From Roseateles_E cavernae (GTDB taxonomy: Bacteria > Pseudomonadota > Gammaproteobacteria > Burkholderiales > Burkholderiaceae_C): a stretch of 64,000 nucleotides of DNA. The notes beneath the pieces are model-generated. The model saw nothing but the letters and a program-made list of their open reading frames with translations. It was not told the origin of the DNA and made no database searches. The position numbers were made by a program, and so were the translations under genes. Of the stretch, positions 8,844 through 18,683 are shown in pieces. Location of the stretch: assembly GCF_040187885.1 (NCBI RefSeq), contig NZ_JBDPLH010000010.1, positions 62,001-126,000 of the forward strand. Direction: 5' to 3'. The first letter of the stretch is position 1, and each line of letters opens with the position of its first letter.

Positions 8844-8849
8844 TATAAT
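8844..8849 (+). promoter_or_regulatory. metK promoter -10 box
   Basis: A perfect TATAAT lies about 167 bases upstream of the metK GTG. No strong -35 hexamer is visible at 16-18 bases spacing. A transcript start near 8856 would give metK a leader of about 160 nucleotides, long for a housekeeping gene and consistent with RNA-level control. Confidence 0.55.
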
Positions 8850-8880
8850 CGGCTCATCGCCGAGTTAATTTGGACAACTT

Positions 8881-8960
8881 GCGGGGCGATGCGGGTGTTT
8901 ATCAAGCCATTGAAAACCCCGCCGGGCTGTCAAGCTCAACAAATGCCGCTAAAGCGTTCG
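8881..8960 (+). promoter_or_regulatory. Structured metK leader; candidate SAM-sensing pseudoknot
   Basis: The metK leader contains GCGGGG (8881-8886) that can pair perfectly with CCCCGC (8917-8922). The loop element CCATTG (8907-8912) is complementary, with one bulge, to CAAATG (8940-8945), making an H-type pseudoknot possible. The tail AAATGCCGCTAAAG resembles the AAAUG..GCUAAA tail of SAM-II aptamers, and GTGTTTAT sits where SAM-II has its U-rich loop. A further GGGCT/AGCTC hairpin (8924-8937) would be an insertion relative to SAM-II. This is pattern recognition only; no covariance model was run and the element could be an unrelated leader. Confidence 0.4.
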
Positions 8961-9015
8961 CCGCGTCTCCCGACAGCACGGCAACGCCGACCGACTGACG
9001 ACTAGGAGCATACAA

Positions 9016-10200
<1,185 letters not shown>

Positions 10201-10220
10201 GGAAGCGCCCCTCACCCGAA

Positions 10221-10242
10221 GCCACCGCCAGGTGGCTTTTTT
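10221..10242 (+). terminator. Intrinsic terminator of metK
   Basis: A 6-bp perfect stem GCCACC (10221-10226) / GGTGGC (10231-10236) with loop GCCA, directly followed by TTTTTT. It lies 20 bases after the metK stop. Confidence 0.9.
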
Positions 10243-10342
10243 GTGCCCGCCGCTGTCCCGCCGCGCAACAACTGCGTACAAGCCCGGCCCCGGCTCTCGT
10301 TAAGCTATGTCAGCCCCATAGCCAGATGCCGCCCATCCGCGC

Positions 10343-11983
10343 ATGACTTCGCCCGCCCCACAACCCGATGCCACCCGCCCCGCGGCGCTGCCGAACGCCG
10401 ACCAGGTGCTGCCCAGCGGCCACAGGCTCGACGGCTATGAGCTGCATGGCCTGATCGCCGCCAGCGGCTCGTCGCTGAGCTATTTGGCGACAGATCTGGA
10501 GCTGGGGCTGACCGTCGTCCTGATGGAGTATTTCCCCGCCGCGTTGGCACGACGCGATGGCGCGGGCCTCGTCGCCTGCGTGGAGGACCGTCACGCGGCG
10601 GCCTATCAGCGCGGCCTGGCCGCCTTTGTCGATGAAGCGCGCATGCTGGCGCGCTGCCAGCATGCGGCCCTGGTCCAGGTGATACGCCTGTGGCAGGCGC
10701 GCGGCACGGTCTATCGCGCCATGCCCTATCGCGGCGGCCAGACCCTGCTCGATCTGCGCCGCGATATGCCGGGCCCGCCCGACGAGGCCTCGCTGCTGGC
10801 CCTGCTCGACGATCTGCTCGGCGCGCTCGATGCCTTCCACCGCACGGGCCGGACCCACGGCGGCATCCATCCCGGCAGCGTCCTGCTGCTCGGCGATGAC
10901 AGGCCGCTATTGCTGGGCCCCGACTGGGCCGCCACCACGCTGGCGCTGGACCTGGGCAGCCCCCAGACCGATGCGCTGGCCGGCTTTGCGCCGCCCGAGC
11001 AGCAGGGCACGCCGCCCGGCGCACCGCAGAATCCGGCCTTCGATCTGTTCGCGCTCAGCGAAGTTGTGAGGTTTTGCATCAGCGGCGAGATGCCGCAGTC
11101 GGCGCGCCGCAGCGGCGAACCCCGGGAAGCAACGGCGGCGTTGATCGAGCGCTGCGTCACCAGCGATGCGCGCCCGCGCTACAGCCTGCCGCTGCTGCAC
11201 ACGCTGGACGCCGCCACCTCGGGCCGGCCCCAGGAGAGGCCCGCTGGCGTCGCGCCGTACCGGGCCTGGCTGCTCGGCGGCCCGCCGGCCGAGCGCCGCG
11301 CCGCCGAGGGGACCGAGGCGCCGGCTCCAAGCAGCGACCACCCGGACGATGCCAACGCCTTTCTGTCGCCGGAATTCCTGGCGCAGCTCAGGCGCGCCAA
11401 CACCGTGCCGCCCCGGCCCGAATCCGTGCCGCCGGTCCGGCCCGAGGTCCGCGACACAGCGCCCCAGGCGCGGCGGACGCCGGCCCGGCGCGTCGCGGCC
11501 CTGGCTGCGCTCGGGGTGCTGGCGGTGCTGGCTGCTGGTCTCTGGCAAGCCGGCCGGATTGACGCACCGATGGCCGGCGTGCCACCCTTCATCGACGCGG
11601 CGGCCAGCGACGCGGCCCGCAGGACCGATGCAGATACCGATACCGACGCCTCAGCGGCCCGACGCGCCCGCATCGAGGCCGACCTGCGCCGGGCCGAGGA
11701 GCTGCTGGCCCGCTCGGCGCCTGCCGATGCCGGTGTCGACAAGCCATCCGACCCGCTGCCCGTCGAACCCACCGCCGCCGGGCCGTCGTCAGCGCCACCG
11801 GCGAGCGCCGCCAGCCAGCCAGGCAGCTCGCCGACCCGCAGGTCCGCCGAAACGCCGCGCAGCAGCTGCGGCAAACGCAGCGACTTTGCGCTCTACCGCT
11901 GCATCCAGACGCAATGCGCGAAACCACGCTGGAAGGCCCACGCCCAATGCCTGGCACTGAAAACCGGCGAAGCACCCCGCTGA
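10343..11983 (+). CDS. Membrane-anchored protein kinase-like protein, probable pseudokinase
   Basis: A 546-residue protein with a bacterial Ser/Thr-kinase fold at about residues 28-290 but with degenerate catalytic positions. Where relatives have VAIKEYLP it reads VVLMEYFP (Lys to Met). The HRD..K..N loop is THGGIHPGSVLL, losing Asp, Lys and Asn, and DFG is replaced near LLGPDWAA. The APPEQ of the activation-segment end is kept (residues about 216-220). A Pro/Ala-rich linker leads to one membrane helix (about 384-402), then a Pro/Ser/Asp-rich stretch and a C-terminal Cys module (C-x9-C-x4-C-x10-C spacing near 505-540). A scaffold or sensor role is inferred. It stands alone between metK and the REC-GGDEF gene. 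Confidence 0.75.
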   Translation: MTSPAPQPDATRPAALPNADQVLPSGHRLDGYELHGLIAASGSSLSYLATDLELGLTVVLMEYFPAALARRDGAGLVACVEDRHAAAYQRGLAAFVDEARMLARCQHAALVQVIRLWQARGTVYRAMPYRGGQTLLDLRRDMPGPPDEASLLALLDDLLGALDAFHRTGRTHGGIHPGSVLLLGDDRPLLLGPDWAATTLALDLGSPQTDALAGFAPPEQQGTPPGAPQNPAFDLFALSEVVRFCISGEMPQSARRSGEPREATAALIERCVTSDARPRYSLPLLHTLDAATSGRPQERPAGVAPYRAWLLGGPPAERRAAEGTEAPAPSSDHPDDANAFLSPEFLAQLRRANTVPPRPESVPPVRPEVRDTAPQARRTPARRVAALAALGVLAVLAAGLWQAGRIDAPMAGVPPFIDAAASDAARRTDADTDTDASAARRARIEADLRRAEELLARSAPADAGVDKPSDPLPVEPTAAGPSSAPPASAASQPGSSPTRRSAETPRSSCGKRSDFALYRCIQTQCAKPRWKAHAQCLALKTGEAPR

Positions 11984-12083
11984 AGCGCTTCAGCACCCAG
12001 CTACGCACAAACCCTTGAGGCAGCTGTAACAGAGGGCAACATAATTACCAGGCGTCAATTCGACGCCCCTGGTCCGGCGCCCC

Positions 12084-13100
12084 ATGCTGCCCTCCTCCCT
12101 GCCTCCGCTGCAAATCCTGGTGGTCGACGACCAAGCCTCGACGCGCAAGGTCCTGACGGCCCAGCTCAGCGCGGCGGGCCATCGGGTGGTGGAGGCCGAT
12201 TCCGGCGACAGCGCGCTGGCGCTGTTCCTGAGCAGCCGGCCCGATCTGGTGCTGCTCGATGTCGAGATGCCCGGCCATGACGGCTACTGGGTGGCCAGCC
12301 AGCTGCGCGCCAGCGAGGCCGGTGGCTGGACGCCGATCATCTTCCTGTCCAGCCGCGACCAGGACCAGGATCTCTGGCAGGGCATCGAGTCCGGCGGCGA
12401 CGACTATCTGGTCAAGCCGGTGTCCACCACGGTGCTGCAGGCCAAGCTGCGCGCGATGCAGCGCCTGCGCCGCATGCAGACGCGGCTGATCGAGCTCTCG
12501 GACGAGTTGCGTCTGGCCAATGAGCAGCTGACCAAGCTCAGCAACGAGGACGCGCTGACCCGGCTGCCGAATCGCCGCGCTTTCGATATGCGGCTGCAGC
12601 ACGAGATCCTCTGCGCCCGGCGCGACCAGCAGCCGCTGACCCTGGTGCTCTGCGATATCGATCATTTCAAGGGCTATAACGACCGGCTCGGCCATGTCGA
12701 GGGCGATGCCTGTCTGCAGCGCATGGCCGCGCTGCTGCAGGAGACCTGCCGGCGCCCGCGCGACTGCGCGGCCCGCTATGGCGGCGAGGAGTTCGGGCTG
12801 ATACTGCCCGGCACGCCACGCTCAGGCGCGATGACATTTGCGCGCGCGGTGCTGCGCACCTTGGCGCTGACCGCGATGCCGCATCCGGGCTCGGCCGTCG
12901 CGCCCTATGTGACCCTGTCGGGCGGCATCACCACCTGCACGCCCGACGAGAGCACGACCCTGGAGGGCCTGCTGCGCCGCGCCGACGATGCGCTCTACGC
13001 CGCCAAATCGCGCGGGCGCAACCGCTTCTTCAGCTTCGAGATGCAGATGGACACGCTGGAGCAGCGTGGCAACACGGCCTGGGGCGGGCTGGTGCCTTGA
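12084..13100 (+). CDS. Response regulator with GGDEF domain (diguanylate cyclase)
   Basis: A 338-residue two-domain protein. The receiver domain (about 10-130) has the acidic pair VVDDQ, phospho-acceptor Asp in LVLLDVEMPG, and Lys in YLVKPVS. A short coiled-coil linker (LIELSDELRLANEQLTKLS) leads to the GGDEF domain (about 165-330) with NEDALTRLPNRRAF, DIDHFKGYND and an intact GGEEF active site. RPRD just upstream is an RxxD inhibitory I-site, so feedback by c-di-GMP is expected. This is a PleD/WspR-type output, making c-di-GMP on phosphorylation. No cognate histidine kinase is adjacent. The short gap to the convergent HAD gene is only 4 bases. Confidence 0.93.
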   Translation: MLPSSLPPLQILVVDDQASTRKVLTAQLSAAGHRVVEADSGDSALALFLSSRPDLVLLDVEMPGHDGYWVASQLRASEAGGWTPIIFLSSRDQDQDLWQGIESGGDDYLVKPVSTTVLQAKLRAMQRLRRMQTRLIELSDELRLANEQLTKLSNEDALTRLPNRRAFDMRLQHEILCARRDQQPLTLVLCDIDHFKGYNDRLGHVEGDACLQRMAALLQETCRRPRDCAARYGGEEFGLILPGTPRSGAMTFARAVLRTLALTAMPHPGSAVAPYVTLSGGITTCTPDESTTLEGLLRRADDALYAAKSRGRNRFFSFEMQMDTLEQRGNTAWGGLVP

Positions 13101-13104
13101 ACCG

Positions 13105-13890
13105 TCAAGCCTGGCGGGCCAGCAGCAGGCGCTGAGCCAGCTCCGCGAAGCCCCGGCCGCGCTCACCGTCGGTGACATAGGCCGGCAAGCGCTGCAGCTG
13201 CGGCACGAAGCGCGCGATATTGGCCACCCCGACCGACAGCGGCACGCGCTCGAACATCAGCTGGTCATTGGTCGAGTCACCGACATAGACCCAGTCGCCC
13301 GCGTCGAAGTCCAGGCCCAGCGCGGTCGGCACCGCCCATTGCGCGGCGGTCCATTTGCTGTGCTCACCGATCCAGCCATTGATGTGGATGGAGCTGACGG
13401 TGGCGGTCAACCCATGCTCGCGCATCACCGCACAGGCCTGCGCGATCTGGGCCGGCGCCAGATGGGTGAACTCGCTGTGGTCGATCGCGATATCGGTCAG
13501 CCGCCCCGGGCTGTCGGTCGCCAGGCGGGCGCCCGGCACGCGCGCCAGCACCTCGGCCGCACAGGCCTGCAGCCGGGCGAAGTTGACCGTGCGCGTCGCC
13601 TCGTCCTGGCTGAAGTCGCGGCGCAGCGCGCCGCTCTCATTGCGCAGCATCACCGAGCCGTTCTCGGCCACGATGGCGGCCACCGGCCAAGCCAGCGCGA
13701 AGGGCTCGCTCCAGCCGGCCGGGCGGCCGGTGATCGCGATGACCGGCAGGCCGGCGGCGCGCAGCTCGTGCAGCGCCCGCAAGGCCTCGGGAGCGATCGC
13801 GCCGTCGGCGGTCAGGGTGTCGTCGATGTCGGTGAGCACGCCGCGCACGGCACGCAAGGCCGCCGGGGGGCAAAGATTCAAAGGCTGCAT
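13105..13890 (-). CDS. HAD-IIB family phosphatase
   Basis: A 261-residue haloacid dehalogenase superfamily hydrolase. Motif I is VLTDIDDTLT with the nucleophilic Asp, motif II is VIAITGRPAG, and motif III/IV is VYVGDSTNDQLMF. The layout and C2-type cap resemble mannosyl-3-phosphoglycerate phosphatase and sucrose-phosphate phosphatase relatives, but the true substrate cannot be told. It is convergent with the REC-GGDEF gene and divergent from the ahcY riboswitch/promoter region. No secretion signal is visible, so it should act in the cytoplasm. Confidence 0.82.
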   Translation of the reverse strand: MQPLNLCPPAALRAVRGVLTDIDDTLTADGAIAPEALRALHELRAAGLPVIAITGRPAGWSEPFALAWPVAAIVAENGSVMLRNESGALRRDFSQDEATRTVNFARLQACAAEVLARVPGARLATDSPGRLTDIAIDHSEFTHLAPAQIAQACAVMREHGLTATVSSIHINGWIGEHSKWTAAQWAVPTALGLDFDAGDWVYVGDSTNDQLMFERVPLSVGVANIARFVPQLQRLPAYVTDGERGRGFAELAQRLLLARQA

Positions 13891-13949
13891 GGGCCAGGAT
13901 TGTCGTCAATCCCGGCGCTATTCCACGCCAGAGCCGTGCGGCTTGCGGC

Positions 13950-13955
13950 TAGAAT
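13950..13955 (+). promoter_or_regulatory. ahcY operon promoter -10 box
   Basis: TAGAAT lies 10 bases before the first base of the SAH aptamer, placing the predicted transcript start at about 13962, just upstream of aptamer stem P1. No good -35 hexamer is visible at standard spacing. Confidence 0.5.
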
Positions 13956-13964
13956 TCAAGCCTT

Positions 13965-14055
13965 CCGAGGAGCGTTGCAACCTCAGCTCCCATTGAGGCC
14001 AGGCTCGGATCGTCTTGAAGCGTTGATCTTCAGACCCCTGCAACCGCGCTCACCC
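13965..14055 (+). promoter_or_regulatory. S-adenosylhomocysteine (SAH) riboswitch
   Basis: The leader of ahcY matches the SAH riboswitch layout. P1 is CCGAG (13965-13969) with CTCGG (14004-14008); the conserved GAGGAGCG and GCCAGGCTCGG blocks are present. A CCTCA/TGAGG hairpin (13981-13998) and the GTCT-GAAG/CTTC-AGAC hairpin (about 14012-14035) follow. The pseudoknot strand CGCTC (14047-14051) pairs back to GAGCG (13970-13974), within the conserved GCGCTCACCC tail. By family, SAH binding turns on ahcY so that toxic SAH is hydrolysed. Position directly upstream of ahcY confirms the assignment. Confidence 0.93.
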
Positions 14056-14084
14056 GCAATGTCTCGCGTGGGTGACCGTTTTTT
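14050..14084 (+). terminator. Terminator hairpin overlapping the SAH riboswitch
   Basis: TCACCC (14050-14055) can pair with GGGTGA (14070-14075), followed after ACCG by TTTTTT (14079-14084). Its 5' strand shares bases 14050-14051 with the pseudoknot strand of the SAH aptamer. Ligand binding should therefore compete with the terminator, giving an on-switch. Mechanism is inferred from the overlap. Confidence 0.65.
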
Positions 14085-14136
14085 GACTCTGACGTCCCAC
14101 CGGCATTGCGGCTTCAAACATGAAGGAGCTTTTGCA

Positions 14137-15558
<1,422 letters not shown>

Positions 15559-15564
15559 GAGCCG

Positions 15565-16296
15565 ATGCGCGCGGATCAGTTGCTCGTCGCCCAAGGCCTG
15601 GCGCCGACGCGCTCGGCCGCCCAGCGGCTGATCGAGAACGGCGCGGCCGAGTGGGCCTCCGGCAAGGGCTGGGTCGCCGTCCGCAAGGCCGGCGAGGACA
15701 TCCCCGAGACGGCGCAGTTCCGCATCACCGATGACGCGGAGCTGCGCTACGTCTCGCGCGGCGGGCTCAAGCTCGAAGGCGCGCTGAAGGCCAGCGGGCT
15801 GGCCCTCGGCGGGCTGACCGTGCTGGACATCGGCCAGAGCACCGGCGGCTTCACCGACTGTCTGCTGAAAAGCGGCGCCGCTCAGGTGATCGGCATCGAT
15901 GTCGGCCATGGCCAGCTGCATGCCGGCCTGGCGGGCGACCCGCGGGTGCAGGCCATCGAGGGCATGCATGTGCGGCAGTACCAGCCGGCGCAGCGCTTTG
16001 CGCTGATCGTCGGCGACCTGAGCTTCATCTCGATGCTGGGCGAGCTGCCGCGCCTGGCGCCCTGGCTGGCGCCGGGGGGCCAGGTCTTGCTGCTGATCAA
16101 GCCGCAGTTCGAGCTGGGGCCCAAGGCCCTGGGCCGCGGCGGCCTGGTGCGCGATGCGGCCCAGTACCCGCTGCTGGAGATCCGGGCACGCGAGGCCGCA
16201 GCGGCGCTGGGCTGGCAGGTGCGCGGCTATTTCGAGAGCGCCATCACCGGGGGTGATGGCAATAAAGAGTTCTTCTTGTGGGCACAACAACCATGA
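15565..16296 (+). CDS. tlyA: TlyA family RNA methyltransferase (hemolysin A-like)
   Basis: A 243-residue protein with an N-terminal S4 RNA-binding domain (RADQLLVAQGLAPTRSAAQ, about 1-60) and an FtsJ-like SAM methyltransferase domain (YVSRGGLKLEGAL, LDIGQSTGGFTDCLL, IGIDVGHGQL, VGDLSFISM). TlyA proteins 2'-O-methylate rRNA in mycobacteria; the substrate here is not known. It sits between ahcY and metF, the usual order in Burkholderiales, and overlaps metF by 4 bases (ATGA). As a SAM-dependent enzyme in a methyl-cycle operon it would also be under the SAH riboswitch. Confidence 0.9.
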   Translation: MRADQLLVAQGLAPTRSAAQRLIENGAAEWASGKGWVAVRKAGEDIPETAQFRITDDAELRYVSRGGLKLEGALKASGLALGGLTVLDIGQSTGGFTDCLLKSGAAQVIGIDVGHGQLHAGLAGDPRVQAIEGMHVRQYQPAQRFALIVGDLSFISMLGELPRLAPWLAPGGQVLLLIKPQFELGPKALGRGGLVRDAAQYPLLEIRAREAAAALGWQVRGYFESAITGGDGNKEFFLWAQQP

Positions 16297-17123
16297 CGAC
16301 CGCTGTCAGTTTCGAATTCTTCCCGCCCAACACGCCGGTGGGCGCCGAGAAGCTGAAGACCGTGGTGCAGGACTTGAGCGTCCTGCAGCCGCAGTACTTC
16401 AGCGTCACCTATGGTGCCGGCGGCTCCACCCGCGACAAGACCCTGGCCACCGTGATGGACATCGCGGCCATGGGTCATGAGGCCGCGCCGCATCTGAGCT
16501 GTGTCGGCTCGACGCGCGAGAACATCGCCGAGATCCTGGCCACCTACCGGGCCCAGAACATCCGCCGCGTGGTCGCGCTGCGCGGCGACCTGCCCAGCGG
16601 CACGGCCACGGCCGGCGAGTTCCGTTATGCGGCCGAGCTGGTGCGCTTCATCCGCGAGACCCAGGGCCCGGACTGGAAGATCGAGGTCGCGGCCTATCCC
16701 GAGTACCACCCGCAGCAGCGCTACGCGGCGCGCGATCTGCAGCACTTCGCCGACAAGATGCGCGCCGGCGCCAGCGCCGCGATCACGCAGTTCTTCTTCA
16801 ACCCCGACGCCTATTTCAACTTCGTGGACGAGGTGCGGGCCCTGGGTGTGGACGCACCCATCATCCCGGGCATCATGCCCTTCCACAACTACGCCCGTAT
16901 CGCCCAGTTCGCCCAGCGCGACGGCATCGAGATCCCGCGCTGGGTGGCGCTGAAGATGGAAGGCTATATGGACGACGCGGCCTCGATCCGCGCCTTCGGC
17001 CTGGACGTGATGACGCGGGTCTGCGAGCGCCTGATTGCCGGCGGCGTGCCGGCCATCCACTTCTATACGCTGAACCAGTCGGCACTGACCCTGGAGTTGT
17101 GCAAACGCCTCAGACTCGGCTGA
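16293..17123 (+). CDS. metF: 5,10-methylenetetrahydrofolate reductase
   Basis: FAD-dependent reduction of methylene-THF to methyl-THF, supplying the methyl group for remaking methionine from homocysteine. The 276-residue protein has the TIM-barrel signatures SFEFFPPNTP, FSVTYGAGGSTRDKT, VALRGDLP, ITQFFFNPDAYFNF and PGIMPFHNY. The start MTTAVSFEFF at 16293 overlaps the tlyA stop (ATGA); an upstream ATG at 16278 within tlyA is unlikely. It ends the ahcY operon at a good terminator. Together ahcY and metF return homocysteine to methionine for metK. Confidence 0.97.
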   Translation: MTTAVSFEFFPPNTPVGAEKLKTVVQDLSVLQPQYFSVTYGAGGSTRDKTLATVMDIAAMGHEAAPHLSCVGSTRENIAEILATYRAQNIRRVVALRGDLPSGTATAGEFRYAAELVRFIRETQGPDWKIEVAAYPEYHPQQRYAARDLQHFADKMRAGASAAITQFFFNPDAYFNFVDEVRALGVDAPIIPGIMPFHNYARIAQFAQRDGIEIPRWVALKMEGYMDDAASIRAFGLDVMTRVCERLIAGGVPAIHFYTLNQSALTLELCKRLRLG

Positions 17124-17151
17124 CAAGCTTGAGCCAGCGCAAACTCCACCG

Positions 17152-17175
17152 GCCCTCCTCGCGAGGGCTTTTTTT
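17152..17175 (+). terminator. Intrinsic terminator of the ahcY-tlyA-metF operon
   Basis: Perfect 6-bp stem GCCCTC (17152-17157) / GAGGGC (17163-17168), loop CTCGC, followed by seven T. It lies 28 bases after the metF stop. Confidence 0.9.
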
Positions 17176-17178
17176 CGC

Positions 17179-17192
17179 TTGCGTCAGATCAA
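17179..17192 (+). promoter_or_regulatory. Possible FNR/CRP-superfamily box
   Basis: TTGCG-TCAG-ATCAA lies 75 bases upstream of the OmpW-like gene and matches the FNR-type consensus TTGAT-N4-ATCAA at 8 of 10 fixed positions. OmpW of E. coli is oxygen-regulated, which makes the match worth noting, but a single half-degenerate site is weak evidence. Confidence 0.25.
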
Positions 17193-17266
17193 GTGGTAAG
17201 CCGTGCCGCGCGCCTCCAATAGCTTCATCGGGACCACGCAGGTCCCATCAACAAGGAGTTATTGCC

Positions 17267-17881
17267 ATGTCGTCCAAGAAGTTCGTCCTCGCCACCCTCG
17301 CCGCTCTCAGCCTGGCCGGCACCGCCCAGGCCCAGGCCGTGCAAGAGCCCTGGCTGGTGCGCGTGCGTGCCGTGCATCTCGACGCGGCCAACAAGGACAG
17401 CACCGGTCTGGGCCTGGCGATCAATAACAAGACCATTCCTGAAGTCGACATCAGCTATTTCTTCACGCCGAACATCGCAGCCGAGCTGGTCCTGACCTAT
17501 CCGCAAAAGCACGACCTGAAGGCCGGCGGCGCCAAGATCGGCTCGCTCAAGCATCTGCCGCCGACCCTGAGCCTGCAGTACCACTTCGCACCCACCGCGA
17601 GCTTCCGCCCCTATATCGGCGCCGGCCTGAACTACACCCGCTTCTCCAGCGTCAACTTCGCGCCGTCCGTGGTCAACGCGCTGGCCCCCAGCATCAAGAA
17701 GAACAGCTACGGCCTGTCGCTGCAGGTCGGCGCCGATATCGAGCTGGCCAAGAACCTCTACCTGAACGTCGACGTCAAGAAGGTGCAGATCGACACCACC
17801 GTCTACTCGCACGGCCAGTCGGCCGGCAAGTTCAAGGTCGACCCGCTGCTGGTCGGCGTGGGTCTGGGCTGGCGCTTCTAA
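17267..17881 (+). CDS. OmpW family outer-membrane protein
   Basis: A 204-residue small beta-barrel of the OmpW/AlkL family. A signal peptide (MSSKKFVLATLAALSLAGTAQAQA) is followed by the OmpW-like start EPWLVRVRAVHL, then alternating strands, YFFTPNIAAELVLTYPQKHDL, LPPTLSLQYHF, FRPYIGAGLNYTRF, and the C-terminal VGVGLGWRF ending in Phe as BAM substrates do. It is expected to form a narrow hydrophobic channel in the outer membrane. ATG 17267 has AAGGAG at 17253-17258. It is probably monocistronic, bounded by the metF terminator and a strong hairpin downstream. Confidence 0.92.
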   Translation: MSSKKFVLATLAALSLAGTAQAQAVQEPWLVRVRAVHLDAANKDSTGLGLAINNKTIPEVDISYFFTPNIAAELVLTYPQKHDLKAGGAKIGSLKHLPPTLSLQYHFAPTASFRPYIGAGLNYTRFSSVNFAPSVVNALAPSIKKNSYGLSLQVGADIELAKNLYLNVDVKKVQIDTTVYSHGQSAGKFKVDPLLVGVGLGWRF

Positions 17882-17900
17882 GCCCCCCACCCCGAAGAAA

Positions 17901-17925
17901 AGCCGTGCGGCTCGGCCGCACGGCT
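17901..17925. terminator. Strong 10-bp hairpin after the OmpW-like gene
   Basis: AGCCGTGCGG (17901-17910) and CCGCACGGCT (17916-17925) form a perfect 10-bp stem with loop CTCGG. There is no T-run after it on the plus strand, but AAAA precedes it, giving a T-run on the minus strand. It may end OmpW transcription inefficiently or act in the other direction. Confidence 0.5.
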
Positions 17926-17973
17926 GAGCCACGGACAATCGGCGCCCTGAGACTTCATTTCTGGGGCCTGCCG

Positions 17974-18441
17974 ATGTCCGTTCACCGCATCCTCTTCTTC
18001 TGCATGGGCAATATCTGCCGCAGCCCCACCGCCGAGGGCGTGATGCGCGCCAAGCTGGCGGCAGCAAGGCTGGACATCGAGGTGGACTCCGCCGGCACCC
18101 ATGGCTATCACATCGGCGCGCCGCCCGACCCGCGCAGCCAGCAGCATGCCGAGCGACGCGGCTATGAGCTGGGCGCGCTGCGTGCCCGCCAACTCGTCGC
18201 GGCAGACTTCGAGCACTTCGACCTCGTGCTGGCGATGGACGGCGACAACCTCAGCCTCGCCGAGCGTCTGTGCCCGCCGGCGCAGCGGTACCGGCTGAAG
18301 CTGCTGATGGATTACGCTCCGCACGCCGGCAGCCCTCATGTGCCCGACCCCTACTACGGTGGCGATGCAGGGTTCGAGGAGGTGCTGGATCTGGTGGAAG
18401 CAGCCTGCGACGGGCTGATCGCGGCGCTGCGCCATCGGTGA
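17974..18441 (+). CDS. Low-molecular-weight protein-tyrosine phosphatase
   Basis: A 155-residue LMW-PTP. The P-loop CMGNICRS (C-x5-R) is at residues about 10-17, SAGTHGYHIG follows, and the general acid Asp lies in VPDPYYGG. All catalytic residues are intact, so it should dephosphorylate phosphotyrosine (or arsenate/phosphoarginine in some relatives). The start ATG 17974 (MSVHRILFFCMGN) matches family N-termini; codons upstream in the same frame run through the hairpin. Bacterial LMW-PTPs often pair with BY-kinases in capsule control, but no such kinase is near. Confidence 0.93.
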   Translation: MSVHRILFFCMGNICRSPTAEGVMRAKLAAARLDIEVDSAGTHGYHIGAPPDPRSQQHAERRGYELGALRARQLVAADFEHFDLVLAMDGDNLSLAERLCPPAQRYRLKLLMDYAPHAGSPHVPDPYYGGDAGFEEVLDLVEAACDGLIAALRHR

Positions 18442-18683
18442 GTGCACCGTCGCTGCAGAGCTGCGGGGCGGTTTTGCAGCGGAAAGCGCCTAACGCGTGC
18501 GGGTTCTTCTGCCGACCTTCAGCTAGGCCCCCCGCTTCAGCCCATGTCAGTTTCGGACGGCCGCCACCCGTGGCGGGGCCCTTGACGACGATTCGCCGGG
18601 CCTCCAGGCAAAATCCGCATGATCGGGGCGAGCCTGGCCTCAGGCCTGCCGGGAAGCCCACCTTGAAGAATGGAGCAGCATCA

